From Gordionus sp. m RMFG-2023 (lineage: Eukaryota; Nematomorpha; Gordioida; Chordodea; Parachordodidae), in assembly GCF_954871325.1 (NCBI RefSeq), contig NC_088775.1, positions 57,203,561 to 57,267,560 on the forward strand: a DNA stretch of 64,000 bases. Direction: 5' to 3'. Below are positions 50,390-61,672 of the stretch, one piece after another. The notes under the pieces are model-generated. The model saw nothing but the letters and a program-made list of their open reading frames with translations, searched no databases and was not told the origin of the DNA. The position numbers and the translations under genes are program-made. The number at the start of each line of letters is the position of its first letter. Position 1 is the stretch's first letter.

Positions 50390-50577
50390 AGATCTTCGAT
50401 CTTTAATTACAATAGAAAGTGAAAGATTTTTACAAGCTAGGTCAAGAGTTAATAAGTGTTGGTGTAATATACGGACCACAAAATATAAAAGATATACTTG
50501 TGGGCCATAAAGCTCTCATGGATATTATAGCTTCAAAAATTTACAATGAAATTAAAATTATAAACATGATCAATAAT
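50390..50577 (+). pseudogene. hAT-4 transposase, N-terminal piece
   Basis: CKDLRSLITIESERFL and, in the next frame, GPQNIKDILVGHKALMDI then SKIYNEIKI correspond to the N-terminal core of hAT transposases (the region before the first catalytic Asp). The piece is cut by the hAT-5 insertion. Confidence 0.6.
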
Positions 50578-52587
50578 CAGAGGCGTCGCAAGCCTTTACA
50601 ATCTCAGAGGGCTCAATTAAAAAAAAATTATGGGGCTTCGCCCCCCATGCCTCCCAATTTGCTGGCCTTCAGCCCGCTTTTGCTCGGCCTTCGGCAGCGT
50701 TTATATTAATATATTATACTTTTTTTAAATTTGTTGACCCTGAACAATTATTCTGAATTTTAATTTTCTCATTTATTATATAATGCATACAAAATAAACT
50801 GCCATATAAATAATTAAAACAATACAAGACATTTCTGAAAATAAAATTTATTAATACAAAATCTATTTATAACAGTATAAAATATTTTCGATTGCTGATA
50901 TAAAAAAAATTAGCGTCTAAAGAATTACAAGTGATAAAAAAGATTAATTAATTCATACATAATAGTTTTTAAAACCACACAATGCAATAATCTAATTCTT
51001 AGCTTACATTGAAAAAAGGTTATCAAACTAATATAACTCTCTGTTACCATTTTACACATTTATAGAATGGACTAATAAGGAAAAATTTATAGGCCTAAAC
51101 CAAATCAACAATTCTTGAAGAAGAGAGTATAAACGACCAATCCAAATCATAAAACTATTAAGTGGTTAGAGCTTTCTTTTAGATAACATAATGGTAGCTA
51201 GATAAGTAATCGATAAAATTATTGTGAGGTATTAAATTTCTAAAATATTATCATCCATTTTAAATGATATATAATATATAAACGACTACATAGTTGATCA
51301 TTATTGTTTATCTAAAATATGCAATCATATGCTCTCAGCCGTTGTTGTAATAATCTTAAATTACATAGCAATAGATGCTGGTTAATTTGCAGTAATAGCC
51401 ATGACACTCACGATGTAAGTATCAGAATTTATTATGTTGGATATTAATAAAATAAAAACACTGAAAATCTTTGGAAGAAATAATTGTCCAAATATATTGA
51501 AGCCTTGAGTTATTTACACGGCAAGGATGCCATATTAAAAATGAAACATTTTGGAACTATAAAATAAGGACCAGGATGATATTATGAAATGATTAAGATT
51601 TTATATATTGTCGCACCACCTCTTTTTGGTATATTATATCTTAAAATAATAGTAGTTTGTAAAAATATCAAAAATATACTTGTATTAAAATTTTAACTCA
51701 AAACTGTTTTTTGAAAAAGAAAAAAATAGCTTTCCTAACGTAAAAAAGAAAAGAAATCAATTAATTACATCTATTGTAGGATGAATAATAAAAGGTTTAG
51801 TATTTAAAATTATTTATAACTAAATAGATGGCGTTAAATACTTAAAAGCAAATTGTTACTATATTTATTATCAAAAGCATTTATTAGTAAAATTTAATAT
51901 AACATTAGCTGTAATATATTATATCTGTAAAATAAGTCTATAAAAGTGGAATTTTATCTAATATATTACAAACAACTGTATATAATAGAGGATTATATAA
52001 TAGAGGATTATAAACTATATGTCTACTTACTTACTTTTTATTATACTTATTTGAACCTTGAATACTTTTAGGAATAGGTATGATAATAAAATTTAAAAAT
52101 AAATATACAGTTGATTAATCATTTTGAACTTTGCTAATTACAATATTAATTTATTTATTTTTCAATTAATATATGATTATATTTATGTAATTAGGGTTAT
52201 AAAATAATTGAAATAATAATAGTCAATTAAACTTCAACTGTCAATGCTAAATTAATATTTAGTGAGTGATATTGATATTCTATTTTTAACACAAAATTTG
52301 ATTGCTAGCTGACATAGTAAAAATATAATTTATATGTATTAATTTAATCTAATTTTAAATTAGTATAATTTAATAAATATTTAGATAGTCTTATTAATTT
52401 TTAAATAATAAAATTAAATATATTTTACTTAAAAGAATTATAAAAAAAACTTTCAGGGGGCAATCAAAAAAATTTATTTTTAGTTCAAAGAGTTAAGATT
52501 TCATTAAAAAAAAATTTTTTACTTCAGGGGGTTATTCAAATTTTCCAGCGGGCTTGAGCTCCCGCTCCCCCCCTAGCGAAGCCACTG
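50578..52587. mobile_element. hAT-5, 2-kb nonautonomous element
   Basis: Ends CAGAGGCGTCGCAAG and, read inward from the right, CAGTGGCTTCGCTAG match at 12 of 15 positions. An exact 8-bp target duplication TCAATAAT flanks it (50570-50577 and 52588-52595). GC-rich tracts (GGGGCTTCGCCCCCC, CTCCCGCTCCCCCC) lie just inside both ends. The AT-rich interior shows no transposase, so it is a nonautonomous or gutted copy. Confidence 0.93.
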
Positions 52588-52595
52588 TCAATAAT

Positions 52596-53041
52596 AATTA
52601 CGTGTACGTGTCCATAACCACTAATCTTTGGAGGTGATTATAAAAATCGAAGTTTTTTAACCATTACAGGACATATTATCATTAAGGATTTATAATTAAA
52701 AACATTTGTTTTGGCCACAAGGGAAATGAAAACAGGCCTTATTACTAAAAGTGTAGTCAATTCAATTTTAGAAGAATACATAGAAGTATAAAATTATTTA
52801 ATTAAATGTATAGTTGTGACTGATAACGGGGCAAATCTTATAAGTGCATTCAAAGTTGACGAAGCTCTAGCATGTATATGCCTTATACTAAATAATATTA
52901 TGCATTATATTTTTGACAATTGGTTACCTGAATAGCCTTAAATATAAATGTTGTAAAAAAATGGTACAATTTCAAACAATCTACAGCTAATAACAGACTA
53001 AACCACACCCTTAAACAAGATATAATAACGAGATGGAAATA
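52596..53041 (+). pseudogene. hAT-4 transposase, catalytic core piece
   Basis: It resumes after hAT-5. GGDYKNRSFLTITGH, LATREMKTGLITKSVVNSIL, VVTDNGANLISAFK (the family DNA... box) and CLILNNIMHYIF can be read on the plus strand, followed by IITRWK before the next insertion. In-frame stops show that it is dead. Confidence 0.75.
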
Positions 53042-53047
53042 TGTATA

Positions 53048-53579
53048 AGCGTCTACATGATAAGATTTTTACTGGATGTAAACCCCCCCCCCCTCAAAAA
53101 CCTATGCCTACCCCCCTAAAAAAATTCCTTTTCCCATTATTTATTACAACCTTTAATTATAATAATACTACTTTCAGAAATTTTAAAAAGAATAACTTGA
53201 ATTATTTTATCTCTATTACCAACTTTCAAAATATTGCGAATATAGAGAGTTCTTTTTTAGATCATGAATTCAAATAAAAACCCCCTCATTTAAAATGAAT
53301 ACATTATTATAGCATTATGAATTTGCTGAGAATGTCTAACCCTTTTAAATTACATTTAAAAGAATAACAAAGTTTTATTTGAAAAATAATGTCTATGATT
53401 GTTTGCAATGTAGTAAAAATTTTGTATTATTTCATCTCAAAATTTAATAGATAACCCCTTTAAAAATTTATCCTACCCCAATTAGAGGTGCCTACCCCCG
53501 ACCACCCACCCCCCTTAGAAAAAATTGGATACAAACTGTTCCTACCCCTTGCCCCCCCCCCCATGTAGACGCTGCTCTG
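53048..53579. mobile_element. Short poly-C element (GCGTCTACATG family)
   Basis: Ends AGCGTCTACATG (left) and CATGTAGACGCT (right) are followed inward by C-runs. Candidate target copies are TATGTATA (53040-53047) and TATATATA (53580-53587), 7 of 8 matching. On that reading the right end has six extra bases, GCTCTG, so the left boundary is uncertain by a few bases. The interior is mostly poly-C tracts and AT-rich filler with no transposase. One end of the same family is at 34503-34548. Confidence 0.75.
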
Positions 53580-53885
53580 TATATATATTGATACAGAGTT
53601 TCTTAAAATCATATTATCACTCGGAAAATTGAGCGGAGATTCTTGTCCCACAATAAATGAAGTTTATCTATGGAAAAAGAAATTGATATAATTTTGTCAA
53701 CCTTCTGAATGTGATACAATATTAATCAAAACACTAAAAACAGGACATTTCTTTTAAAGGAAAGATTTATTATGCATCTCTACATAAGATAAGCTTAATT
53801 CTAGATCCGAATTTCAAAAATTTTATGTTTTTAAAAGACGTAGCAAATGATGATATATATAAAACAATTTTAAAAATGCAAATTT
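53580..53885 (+). pseudogene. hAT-4 transposase, middle piece
   Basis: After the poly-C element the frame continues with LGKLSGDSCPTINEVYLW and ISLILDPNFKNFMFLKDVAN, the LDPRFK-like box of hAT proteins. It ends at the LINE insertion. Confidence 0.7.
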
Positions 53886-53889
53886 TTTT

Positions 53890-54710
53890 TTATTATCTGT
53901 TTTATTAAATAAATCTCTTTATTGAACGTTAAAAGTAAAACATACATACGTAATTTAAAATATATATTAAAAATATCATGTAAACTATTTGTAAAATAAA
54001 AACTATATAAAAACTGTATTAAATAAAATTAGTATAATAAATTGTATGTTGGGTGGGAGGAGGTCAAAAAAGGGAGCCGTGGATGGCAAAGTTAGATCTG
54101 CATATATCAATAGATACACACTGACGAAGATCGAAGCCTTCCTGTGGGTCACCAGTGATGCCTCAATTTTTTTATCAAAGGATTTGAAGAAGGTTAGGGC
54201 ATGATTGCCAAAAAAACCGGTTGTATCGGATACAATTGGTATGAGATTGCAATTAGTTAGGGAAATATATTTATTAATTTTAGAGTTTTCCGCTCGCACG
54301 AATGAGTTGTTACTAAACGAGGGAGCGAATCGGTCAATGCAAGTATAATCCCATGCTAATGGAGTTCCGTTACTCCAAGGTATTAAGGTCAGCCCATCTG
54401 GCCGTATACTATTTTCAGTTGAGAGGCCACAGGGTTCAAGGGTTGCGGGAATTTGAGCTGAGCGTAGAGCGCGGAGAATGGTGCCGTTAACTGCACTGTG
54501 TCGAGAATGTCTACCTTTAGAGAATCGTCAATGAAGAGGATGATGTCCGAAACAATTTACGGGTTGAGAAAATACTGACATGTGGAGTTGGCCAGTATTT
54601 TACAACCAAGACGGAGACCTATTGCTATGCGTAATTCTTCGTTTGTTAAGAAGTCCTATGATATAAAATTAGATATGCATAAGTCAATGCTAACAATCAT
54701 TAATAACTTT
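53890..54710 (-). pseudogene. LINE fragment 3: C-terminal domain
   Basis: On the minus strand DFLTNEELRIAIGLRLGCKI is followed by RHCAVNGTILRALRSAQIPA, TLEPCGLSTENSIRPDGLTL, IPWSNGTPLAWDYTCIDRFA and the tail FGNHALTFFKSFDKKI. This is the C-terminal region that follows the RT in this LINE class. It is 5' truncated, as is usual for LINE insertions, and inserted in the hAT-4 transposase. Frame changes are few in the last 300 bp, so it is younger than the hAT. Confidence 0.8.
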
Positions 54711-54787
54711 TCTAATTCTTCCTGCACACATAAAAAAATAGTATATTCTAAATGAAACATTTGGACAATTTCTAGATGACTCTGAAG

Positions 54788-55226
54788 TAGTGATCTGCAT
54801 CGGGTCTAATTTTTCAAGCCCAGCCCGGCCCGAAATTTTTTTTAAAAAAGTTTTGCCGGCCCGGCCCGAACCCGAAATTTATTTTAAAAAAATTTACCAG
54901 CCCTGCCAGGCCCGAATTTATTTAAATATATAAATTAATTTTTATAATTACTTAAAATAAAAGACATATGTTATATAGGGTTTAGTTTCAATAAATTAAA
55001 TCAAAAATTTTTATTTTACATAAAAAATTCAATATAAAATTGATAAATTTAGATATATTTAATCAAATTTCCAAGGTCCAACCCGACCCGATTTTTTTTA
55101 AAAAAGATTAGGCCCGGCCCGGCTTGCTCCCGATTATTTTAATTAGAATTAGGCCCGAGCCCGGCCCAAAGCCAGTTCGGGCCGGGTCGGACCGGGTAGG
55201 GCCGGGCCTAACTTTGCAGATCTCTA
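54788..55226. mobile_element. CCGGGCC-rich MITE with exact target duplication
   Basis: This 439-bp element has ends TAGTGATCTGCA and, inward from the right, TAGAGATCTGCA. The exact 8-bp target duplication is CTCTGAAG (54780-54787 and 55227-55234). The interior has clusters such as GCCCGGCCCGAA near both ends, separated by A/T runs, and no open frame. The 8-bp duplication suggests mobilisation by a hAT transposase. Confidence 0.95.
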
Positions 55227-55234
55227 CTCTGAAG

Positions 55235-55500
55235 CATTAACATCTACAGATGAGAGTTGTAATTGTAAGGATGAACTTAAAAGGTTCATCGCTCATAAAA
55301 CAAATAACAATGACAATTTTTAAGTTAGGAAGGAAAATTCATTTCCTTTTTTTGAAAAAATTAGCTAGTAAAATTTTGTCAATCCCGGTATTTCGATTTC
55401 TAGTGAAAAATTATTTAATATTGCCAATAGCTTATTAGAGGAAACTCAAACACAATTGAAATAAAAAAACATGGACATTTTTTTTGTATTTAGTCATCAT
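55235..55500 (+). pseudogene. hAT-4 transposase, C-terminal dimerisation piece
   Basis: Together with the last bases before the MITE this reads FGQFLDDSEALTSTDES and CKDELKRFIAHKTNN. Then come VNPGISISSEKLFNIANSLL and KNMDIFFVFSHHL, the C-terminal dimerisation motif of the superfamily (usually IPATSVPSERLFS). It is broken by stops. Confidence 0.7.
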
Positions 55501-56009
55501 TTACATTTTATTCATTTTTATTTATCAATCGTAATACAAGGAAGTCGTGAAAGGATAAGTGATGTCAATAATATATTAGGAAGTTAACCAACACCTATTA
55601 TATTAATCGTAAATATATATATATAATCATATCTAAATGACGAAAACACATAATATGTAAATCGAATATTACAATAAATTAATCCTTTACTACAATTTTT
55701 TTTTCTAAATAAAAATTTTAATTTATAATTTGCAATTATTTTGTGTTATTAATATGAAATTAGAGAAATAAAAACTACGAAAGAATAAATTCAAAAGGTA
55801 AAAATATAGCTATAAAGTTTTAAAAAATTTAAAAACACAGAGTAAATTTTTGGGCGTGACGGGCCAAATATAGTTTTTTATGGCGAATCTGGTCAAAATA
55901 TTTTAGTAGTAAACGTGAAAGGGTGTGAATTTTTTTTATTACCACCATGAGTGGGCTGGCCATGAATAAAAAATTAGGCCCACGCCCACCTCTATAAATT
56001 AGGTGGTTT

Positions 56010-56960
56010 AGACTTTTTTGTCACTCAATCTTTTATCATTTTCATCATTTTTATCCCAGATTCAAACAATTCTATGATTTTCGGCTTTATATGCCGTGCC
56101 GATCGTTATTAGCTGACGCAATTAACAAATGGAAGACTAATATACCCATTAACACTCATTTACCATCACTCATCACACAATAATTTTTCACACCTTTAAT
56201 TTCGAAATACCATACCGATATATCAGTCAACCCACCTTTAGATTGCATTCAACTTGCAATCATTTGACAGACTTCGCGGCCATAAATGATTAGATCCCTT
56301 TCTACACATAACCTTGGTAATCTCTTATCAGACGCAGATAGTATTAGTTTACGACTAGGTTGTGACATCGTACAGCCTCATCTTGAATCAAATGCAAATC
56401 ATTCGTTGATTTAAAATGTAGACACGACCTAATTGTATAGTCAAGGGCGACATCAGTGCCACACAGCAATAAACCATGTAATAAATTAAGGTCCAACAGT
56501 CCCCCAATATTCTAAACCATCTTGAACCCACAAATTTATGTTAATTCAATGGCTTAAGACCTGCTAGTATAACAACCATGCCTTGGGCTCTTGGAGAAGC
56601 ACTAATATGAGACCTCACATGCGTTTCTTCATTCCCCTCTAACATAAATATCATTCCACTAACTCAAGCAGAAACAAGGAAATTAACAAATACAAAAATT
56701 TTAACAACTTCCTATTTACTCCAATAGTTACTTTCACAAACGGCCATTTTGCCATTAACATATAAATTTTTTTTAAATCTAGGCATTAAAATTAGGCTTT
56801 TTTTACATACGAAGCCAAAGAATTTTATGTGCCAAAAAATTCAAATAAAAATTTATATGCATAATTATGGTTCCTTTTTTGGGAACTCAATTATAAAATT
56901 GTATTCTTAATTATTATTATCATAAAAACAAATATATATATAATATACAATGTTCAATAT
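56010..56960 (+). pseudogene. LINE fragment 4: C-terminal domain, plus strand
   Basis: NLGNLLSDADSISLRLGCDI (about 56309) is followed by decayed sequence and then MPWALGEALI, DLTCVSSFPSNINIIPLTQA and FLFTPIVTFTNGHFAINI (about 56580-56760), the same C-terminal domain as fragment 3. Several stops are present. It ends in an A-rich stretch near 56985 that could be the LINE tail. Confidence 0.65.
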
Positions 56961-57014
56961 ACATATATTAGTAATAAGAAAAAAAAACAAAGAGAAAAAA
57001 AAGAGGGGGGGGGG

Positions 57015-57290
57015 CACAAAAAGTATTGAAAACTAATCATCTTGTGTGATGAGGGTGCCTATGAAGCTAATGTAATTAGCCTTGTGTATCGCTAAGGGTA
57101 GTCTTTGTCTTAAGAAGAATTTTTCGCGAGGTTCATCCGTAAGTTTGCGTATATGAGAGCTAAGTTCCTTGAAAGATAAAGCACATTTCCTAAAAGTTGT
57201 AACGGTAGTGGAAATAAGGAGAATGAATATGTATTCTTGAGAAATTTCGGAATATTTAGCTATTTTAAGTGACTCCTTTTTCTCAAAAAT
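57015..57290 (-). pseudogene. LINE fragment 5: C-terminal end, minus strand
   Basis: On the minus strand KYSEISQEYIFILLISTTVT, FRKCALSFKELSSHIRKLTD and FLRQRLPLAIHKANYISFIG can be read without a break (about 57280-57040). This is the extreme C-terminus of the same LINE class. It lies tail to tail with fragment 4, separated by an A-rich run and a run of 10 G. Confidence 0.7.
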
Positions 57291-57318
57291 GTAAGGGTTT
57301 GATTGGATGTATATTATT

Positions 57319-58439
57319 TAGAGTTGTTAACGCTCCTTTTTAAAAGTAGCTAGCTCCCGCTTTTACCTTCTTAAAAGGTGCTAGCTCTCAAAAGGAGCTA
57401 GATCAGAGTTGTTAACGCTTCTTTTTAAAAGTAGCTAGCTCCCGCTCCTACCTACTCAAAAGGAGCTAGCTCCCGCTCCCACTACTACATTTTTAAAAGG
57501 AGGTAGCTCCCGCTCCAAGTAATGGAGTGCCACTCCATAACCGCTCCTTTGATTTCATTTTTCAGAAGGCACGAAACAAAATAAAAATATTTATAATCTT
57601 TTTTTAGCCTTTAAAAGTAATATATTTTCTAAATTAGAATCTAACAAACATCCACGCCTCTTCCCTAAGACCTGTTTTGCAATACCAAATAAGCGCTCCA
57701 TAGGAACACTAGAGGGAAGCGGGGTTTTGTATTTTATAAAGATATTTTTTAATTCAGGTATAAAAAAGGAGGTTGAACAAGTAATGAGAAAATTAAAATA
57801 AATATTAAAATATATTTAAAAAAGCATCATAAATAACATCCCAAGCTAAACTATAATGAATTCCCCAAAAATAATATTAACCATTTAAAAAAATTTTTTC
57901 CAAAATAAAAAAATATAGTTTTCATTTCGTAAAGAAAGATTTTTTACTTTTAGTTGCTATTTTAGATTGGAGCTGCTCACTTTTGAAAATGAAATACTTT
58001 TACTTAAACACAAAAGGCATTTTGCCCTTAAATTTGTTTGATCAATTGGATCAACATCTTTTGGAAGTTTAAAATATTTTTTGTATGATGGAAATGGAAA
58101 TTCGATTTATTCTTCTATGATCTCTAAATCCATAATATCGAAAACTATTTTTTATTATATATCTATAAAATGAATATTAATATGACTTACAAGATTTTCC
58201 ACAAAATTTTCAATATAAAAATGAAAAACCTGATGTGTAATATTTAAATGATTAGAAGAAACCCCAATATAAAACTCGGCTCAACATTTAATAATGAATA
58301 AATTTAAATAAAATAAAATTATATTTTTATCGAATTTTAATTAACAAATATTATTAATATTTAAAAAATAATTTAAGTTATACCTTAAATTTAAAGGAGT
58401 GGTGGAGTGGCGCTCCTCCACTCGCTCTTAACAACTCTG
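57319..58439 (-). mobile_element. hAT-7 relic
   Basis: The right end TTAACAACTCTG matches, read inward, CAGAGTTGTTAA near 57409 and TAGAGTTGTTAA at 57319. The left end is therefore duplicated or repeated, with AGCTAGCTCCCGCTCC units between. No clean target duplication is visible. The transposase remnant is on the minus strand. Confidence 0.65.
57575..57770 (-). pseudogene. hAT-7 transposase, C-terminal piece
   Basis: On the minus strand KYKTPLPSSVPMERLFGIAK followed by QVLGKRRGCLLDSNLENILL is the hAT dimerisation region (family form: SSAPVERLFS...K RGRLSD..FE.LL.L). It is open for about 60 codons, and further upstream pieces are too decayed to read. Confidence 0.75.
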
Positions 58440-58447
58440 AATTTTTT

Positions 58448-58757
58448 ATTTTATAGTGTTTTAAATATGTTGAAAATTTTAAATAAAATTAATTTAATAA
58501 AAAAAAAGAAATGAATATACACGGATTAATCCGTGGAAGTTAGCTTGCTTTTTTTTGAATAGAAAATATTAATTTTTTATGACATCAATTCAAACATAGG
58601 TGTGAAATATCATAGTGGTATAATTTTATAAAAAGAATCAAAAACTATAAATCACATGATAAAAAAAAATAGATGAGAATTATTACTAAACGAACAAATA
58701 ATAACATTTACCTTACTTTTTGATATCACATTTTCATGGGCACATGTCCATAAATAT
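58448..58757. other. AT-rich spacer
   Basis: No gene is seen. The only structure is the short palindrome CCACGGATTAATCCGTGT (one strand reading) near 58520. It ends at the target site of the next element. Confidence 0.4.
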
Positions 58758-59459
58758 CAGAGACCTGCAGAGGTAGGGGAGACCAGAGATGGTTGGGACA
58801 TTTTCTGTTCAAACCTTAATAATTTTAATATTAATAGACTAATCTGAATAATTAAAACATCTTCTGAATCCCAGAAGTATAGGCTATTTGAAATAATTAA
58901 TATATATTATATGAAAATTATATTTTTTTAGAAAATTGAATTTAAAAAAAAACTTTTTTTTGTCCCACAACCATGACAGACTCTGTGTACGTTGGGACAC
59001 AACATATGTGATAGTTGGGACACTCATGAAATAGAGGTCTAAATAAATTTAAAAATTTTAAATCAGTAATCCAGTAATACTAGAGACTATGACACATTTG
59101 ATTTTATTGATAATATTGAAATTCATAATCAATAACTATATAAAAAAAATTTTAGCAAAATTTACAAAATTTACAAAATTTATATTGGTAAAAAAAAAAT
59201 TGTAAAAAATTATTATATTTTATTGCTACTTGATAAGCTAATTCTTTAACCTAAATAAAATACATAATATATAAATTAAAATGATCTATAAAAAAATTTA
59301 AATTATGAAAAATAGGATTATCGATATCATTATGATAAGTCTATAAACAAGTTAAAAAAAGTATGAAATGAACATATTATTAATTTAATATTGTGATTAA
59401 TGATATTCATTTAAATGATGAGATGAGAAACAAGTTAATAAATTTTAATGAAATGAATA

Positions 59460-59561
59460 TTTTAAATGTTTGATTATTCACAATACCAAATGATTCATTA
59501 TTCACATTGCTAAATAATAATTTTAAATGATTCATTATTAACAATACTAAATGATTCTTTA
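59460..59561 (+). repeat. Minisatellite, left part (split by hAT-3)
   Basis: Imperfect repeats of an approximately 26-bp unit, TTCACAATACTAAATGATTC, are interrupted by the hAT-3 copy 2 insertion and continue at 61673. Confidence 0.75.
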
Positions 59562-60079
59562 CATTGGCGTACGCAGCGGGGGGTGGGAACAGGGGGACAA
59601 ATCCCCCCCCCCCCCCCCCCCACCCAAAGGCAAAAAATGCAGATGCCGGATATATTTTTCAAAAATATTTTTGTTTAGATTGTTGTGCAGATTTAGTTTA
59701 AACATTTCCATATTTTTTAATTCATTTGTAAATAAAAATTTTAACTTGTAAAAATTGATTAGAATATATAAATATGTTATTTTAACAACTTTTTACAAGT
59801 CAAATAATTTTATTTTCAAATAAATTAATAAATATGGAAATGTTTTGAATTAAATTTACACAGTACACATTAATTTATATTTGTTAATATTTATTCCTAT
59901 CTCATATTAAATATATATTTAATTACATATATTATCACATTCATAACTAAGTTTATCAATTAATTTCGATTTCAAGTTTTCCGGCGTAATATTATCTTAT
60001 TATTTTCAAATTTTTAGTGGCGTAATATTTATCTACCATTTTTAAGTTTCTAGTCAAATAATAATTATTCTGAAATTGT

Positions 60080-60600
60080 CCAACAGGGAGAAAGAAATTG
60101 CAACCTTGTCTTACGAGATAGAGTCTCCGCCATCAAGCAGTAACAGCTTTTATGGAGTTAGAAGAGCCGATTATTTGCTATTACTGACATATCACAATGG
60201 CCTGAAAGAAATTTTTCCTTAGAAGCAAGAAAATTATTGGATTCAATGTTTATTCCAAATTTTTTTTCTCATTAGAATGTACAACTATTTTATGTATTAC
60301 TTTTCAAAAACATGATGACTTGATTAAGAAGATGAGAATAGCGGAGAGCATTTTATTAGAATTCAAGGAAATTAGGGCTAATGTTTATGAAGAATTTCAT
60401 GTTTTATATGTTATTGTTAAGTCAAAAGCAGAGCTATACGTGTTTAATATTTGTCTCACTCGACTTGCAGCAAGCAAGCTCATAGTTAAAACATTAATAT
60501 AGGATCAGTAGAAGAGTATATCTTAGATACAAATACATTTATAAACCAAATAAATGAATGGTTTTTAATTCATTATGCAGCACTTACCAATCTGCAAATA
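60080..60600 (+). pseudogene. hAT-3 copy 2 transposase remnant
   Basis: The plus strand reads MIKKMRIAESILLEFKEIRA and AELYVFNICLTRLAASKLIV (60320-60500), nearly identical to copy 1. It is preceded by a decayed version of the REKEIASLS region and followed by a decayed FLIHYAALTN-like region. Its stops differ from copy 1, so the two copies decayed independently. Confidence 0.7.
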
Positions 60601-60895
60601 TTATTTCCATAAAAGCCTTCTCAACCTTTCTCAGATGGTGATAGGAAAAAAATATTTGTTGGATTTTTATCATGAAGATGTTAAAGTATCTTATGATGCC
60701 TTATTAGCTGAATAACTATGTTTATAAGATTAACTATGGTTGATACGTACCAAAAAATGCTATGGATGTTCTGCATTATTTCAAACACATTTTAGATTAT
60801 ATTCTCTCTCAATGTATTAAAAGGGTTCATATATATTAGCAACTCCTCCCAATAGTAAACTAATGAGAGAACATTCTCTTTTTTAAGAAGAATAA

Positions 60896-61231
60896 CAGAG
60901 CTCTGCAGAGGTACCATTTGCAGGGCACGACCCGGATTTTTTTAAAGATTTTTACGGCTAAGCTCAATTTTCAGGCCCGGCCCGGCCTTTTTTAAAATAA
61001 AATTTTCAGACCCGACCCAGATTTTTTTAAAATAAATTATATTTATTTTTGATTTTTATAGCTAATAATAACGATTTCAAATATAGGCTGTTTTAAAATA
61101 TACAGCCCGGCCCGTTTCAGGCCCGGCTTAGATGTTTTTTTTAAAAATTCAAGCTCAGCCTGGGTGTTTTTTTTAAAAATTTCGGGCTCGGCCATACGGT
61201 CCGGCCCGGAGGCCGGGCCTGCAGGTCTCTG
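60896..61231 (+). mobile_element. CCGGGCC-rich MITE nested in hAT-3 copy 2
   Basis: This 336-bp element has left end CAGAGCTCTGCAGAGG and right end GCCTGCAGGTCTCTG. The left end is the uninterrupted relative that proves the TA site of the pogo insertion. Its flanks (AAGAATAA and AAAAACAT) correspond exactly to those in hAT-3 copy 1. Confidence 0.88.
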
Positions 61232-61672
61232 AAAAACATACCAAGAAGTACAACTTAAAGTAGATTGAAAGGTTTGGATCTTTGAATATTCATAGGCATT
61301 TGACAACAAGCAAGGATGAGATATTGAAAAATTAGCTCAATCCCAACGAAGATTGGATTTTACATTGTAAATATATAACATACAAAATACAATTATTTCC
61401 AAAGCTTTTTGTATATTAATTTATATTTCTAACATTTAAATTTTTTATATTTTATATATAAATTTTAAAGCTCAATAATTTCAAATTTCTATTTTGGGTC
61501 ATTTAGGTGATTCTTTACATATAATTTTTTTATAATTCACATTAATTTAAATTAGAAATAGTTATTAGTCCTAATAAATTTATGCTTGATATTTTTAAAA
61601 AAACAATAATATTTCTTAAAAAATTTTATTATCCCCCCCCCCCCCCAGACCAAATTCCTGCGTACGCGTATA

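Larger units (their letters stand above)
49975..55994 (+). mobile_element. hAT-4 relic split by four insertions
   Basis: The left end TAGAGATGGGCGTGG and the right end (read inward) TAGAGGTGGGCGTGG match over 14 of 15 bases and bracket transposase pieces in the right order on the plus strand. Later insertions are hAT-5 (50578-52587), a poly-C element (53048-53579), a LINE fragment (about 53890-54710) and a MITE (54788-55226). Without them the element is about 2.6 kb. The 8 bases outside the ends (ATCTCCAC and TAAATTAG) do not match, so the target duplication has decayed or one flank has been replaced. GTGAATCACGGAAATTTTAA-like subterminal sequence links it to the relic at 36311/42336. Confidence 0.8.
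59562..61672 (+). mobile_element. hAT-3 copy 2
   Basis: Ends are CATTGGCGTACGCA and TGCGTACGCGTATA. The target site is a tandem repeat, which allows a check: ATTCTTTA on the left and TATCTTTA on the right, and joining across the element restores the repeat unit (AATGATTCTTTATTC). It is 2111 bp, inverted relative to copy 1, and has long G- and C-runs inside both ends. It carries the same transposase piece and the same nested MITE as copy 1. Confidence 0.88.

Noticed and set aside
49975-55994. Exact target duplication for hAT-4
   Set aside because: The flanks ATCTCCAC and TAAATTAG do not match in any nearby register, so none is claimed.
61043-61309. Minus-strand frame of 88 codons
   Set aside because: It reads through the CCGGGCC-rich MITE and its flank. 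The equivalent sequence in hAT-3 copy 1 is not open.
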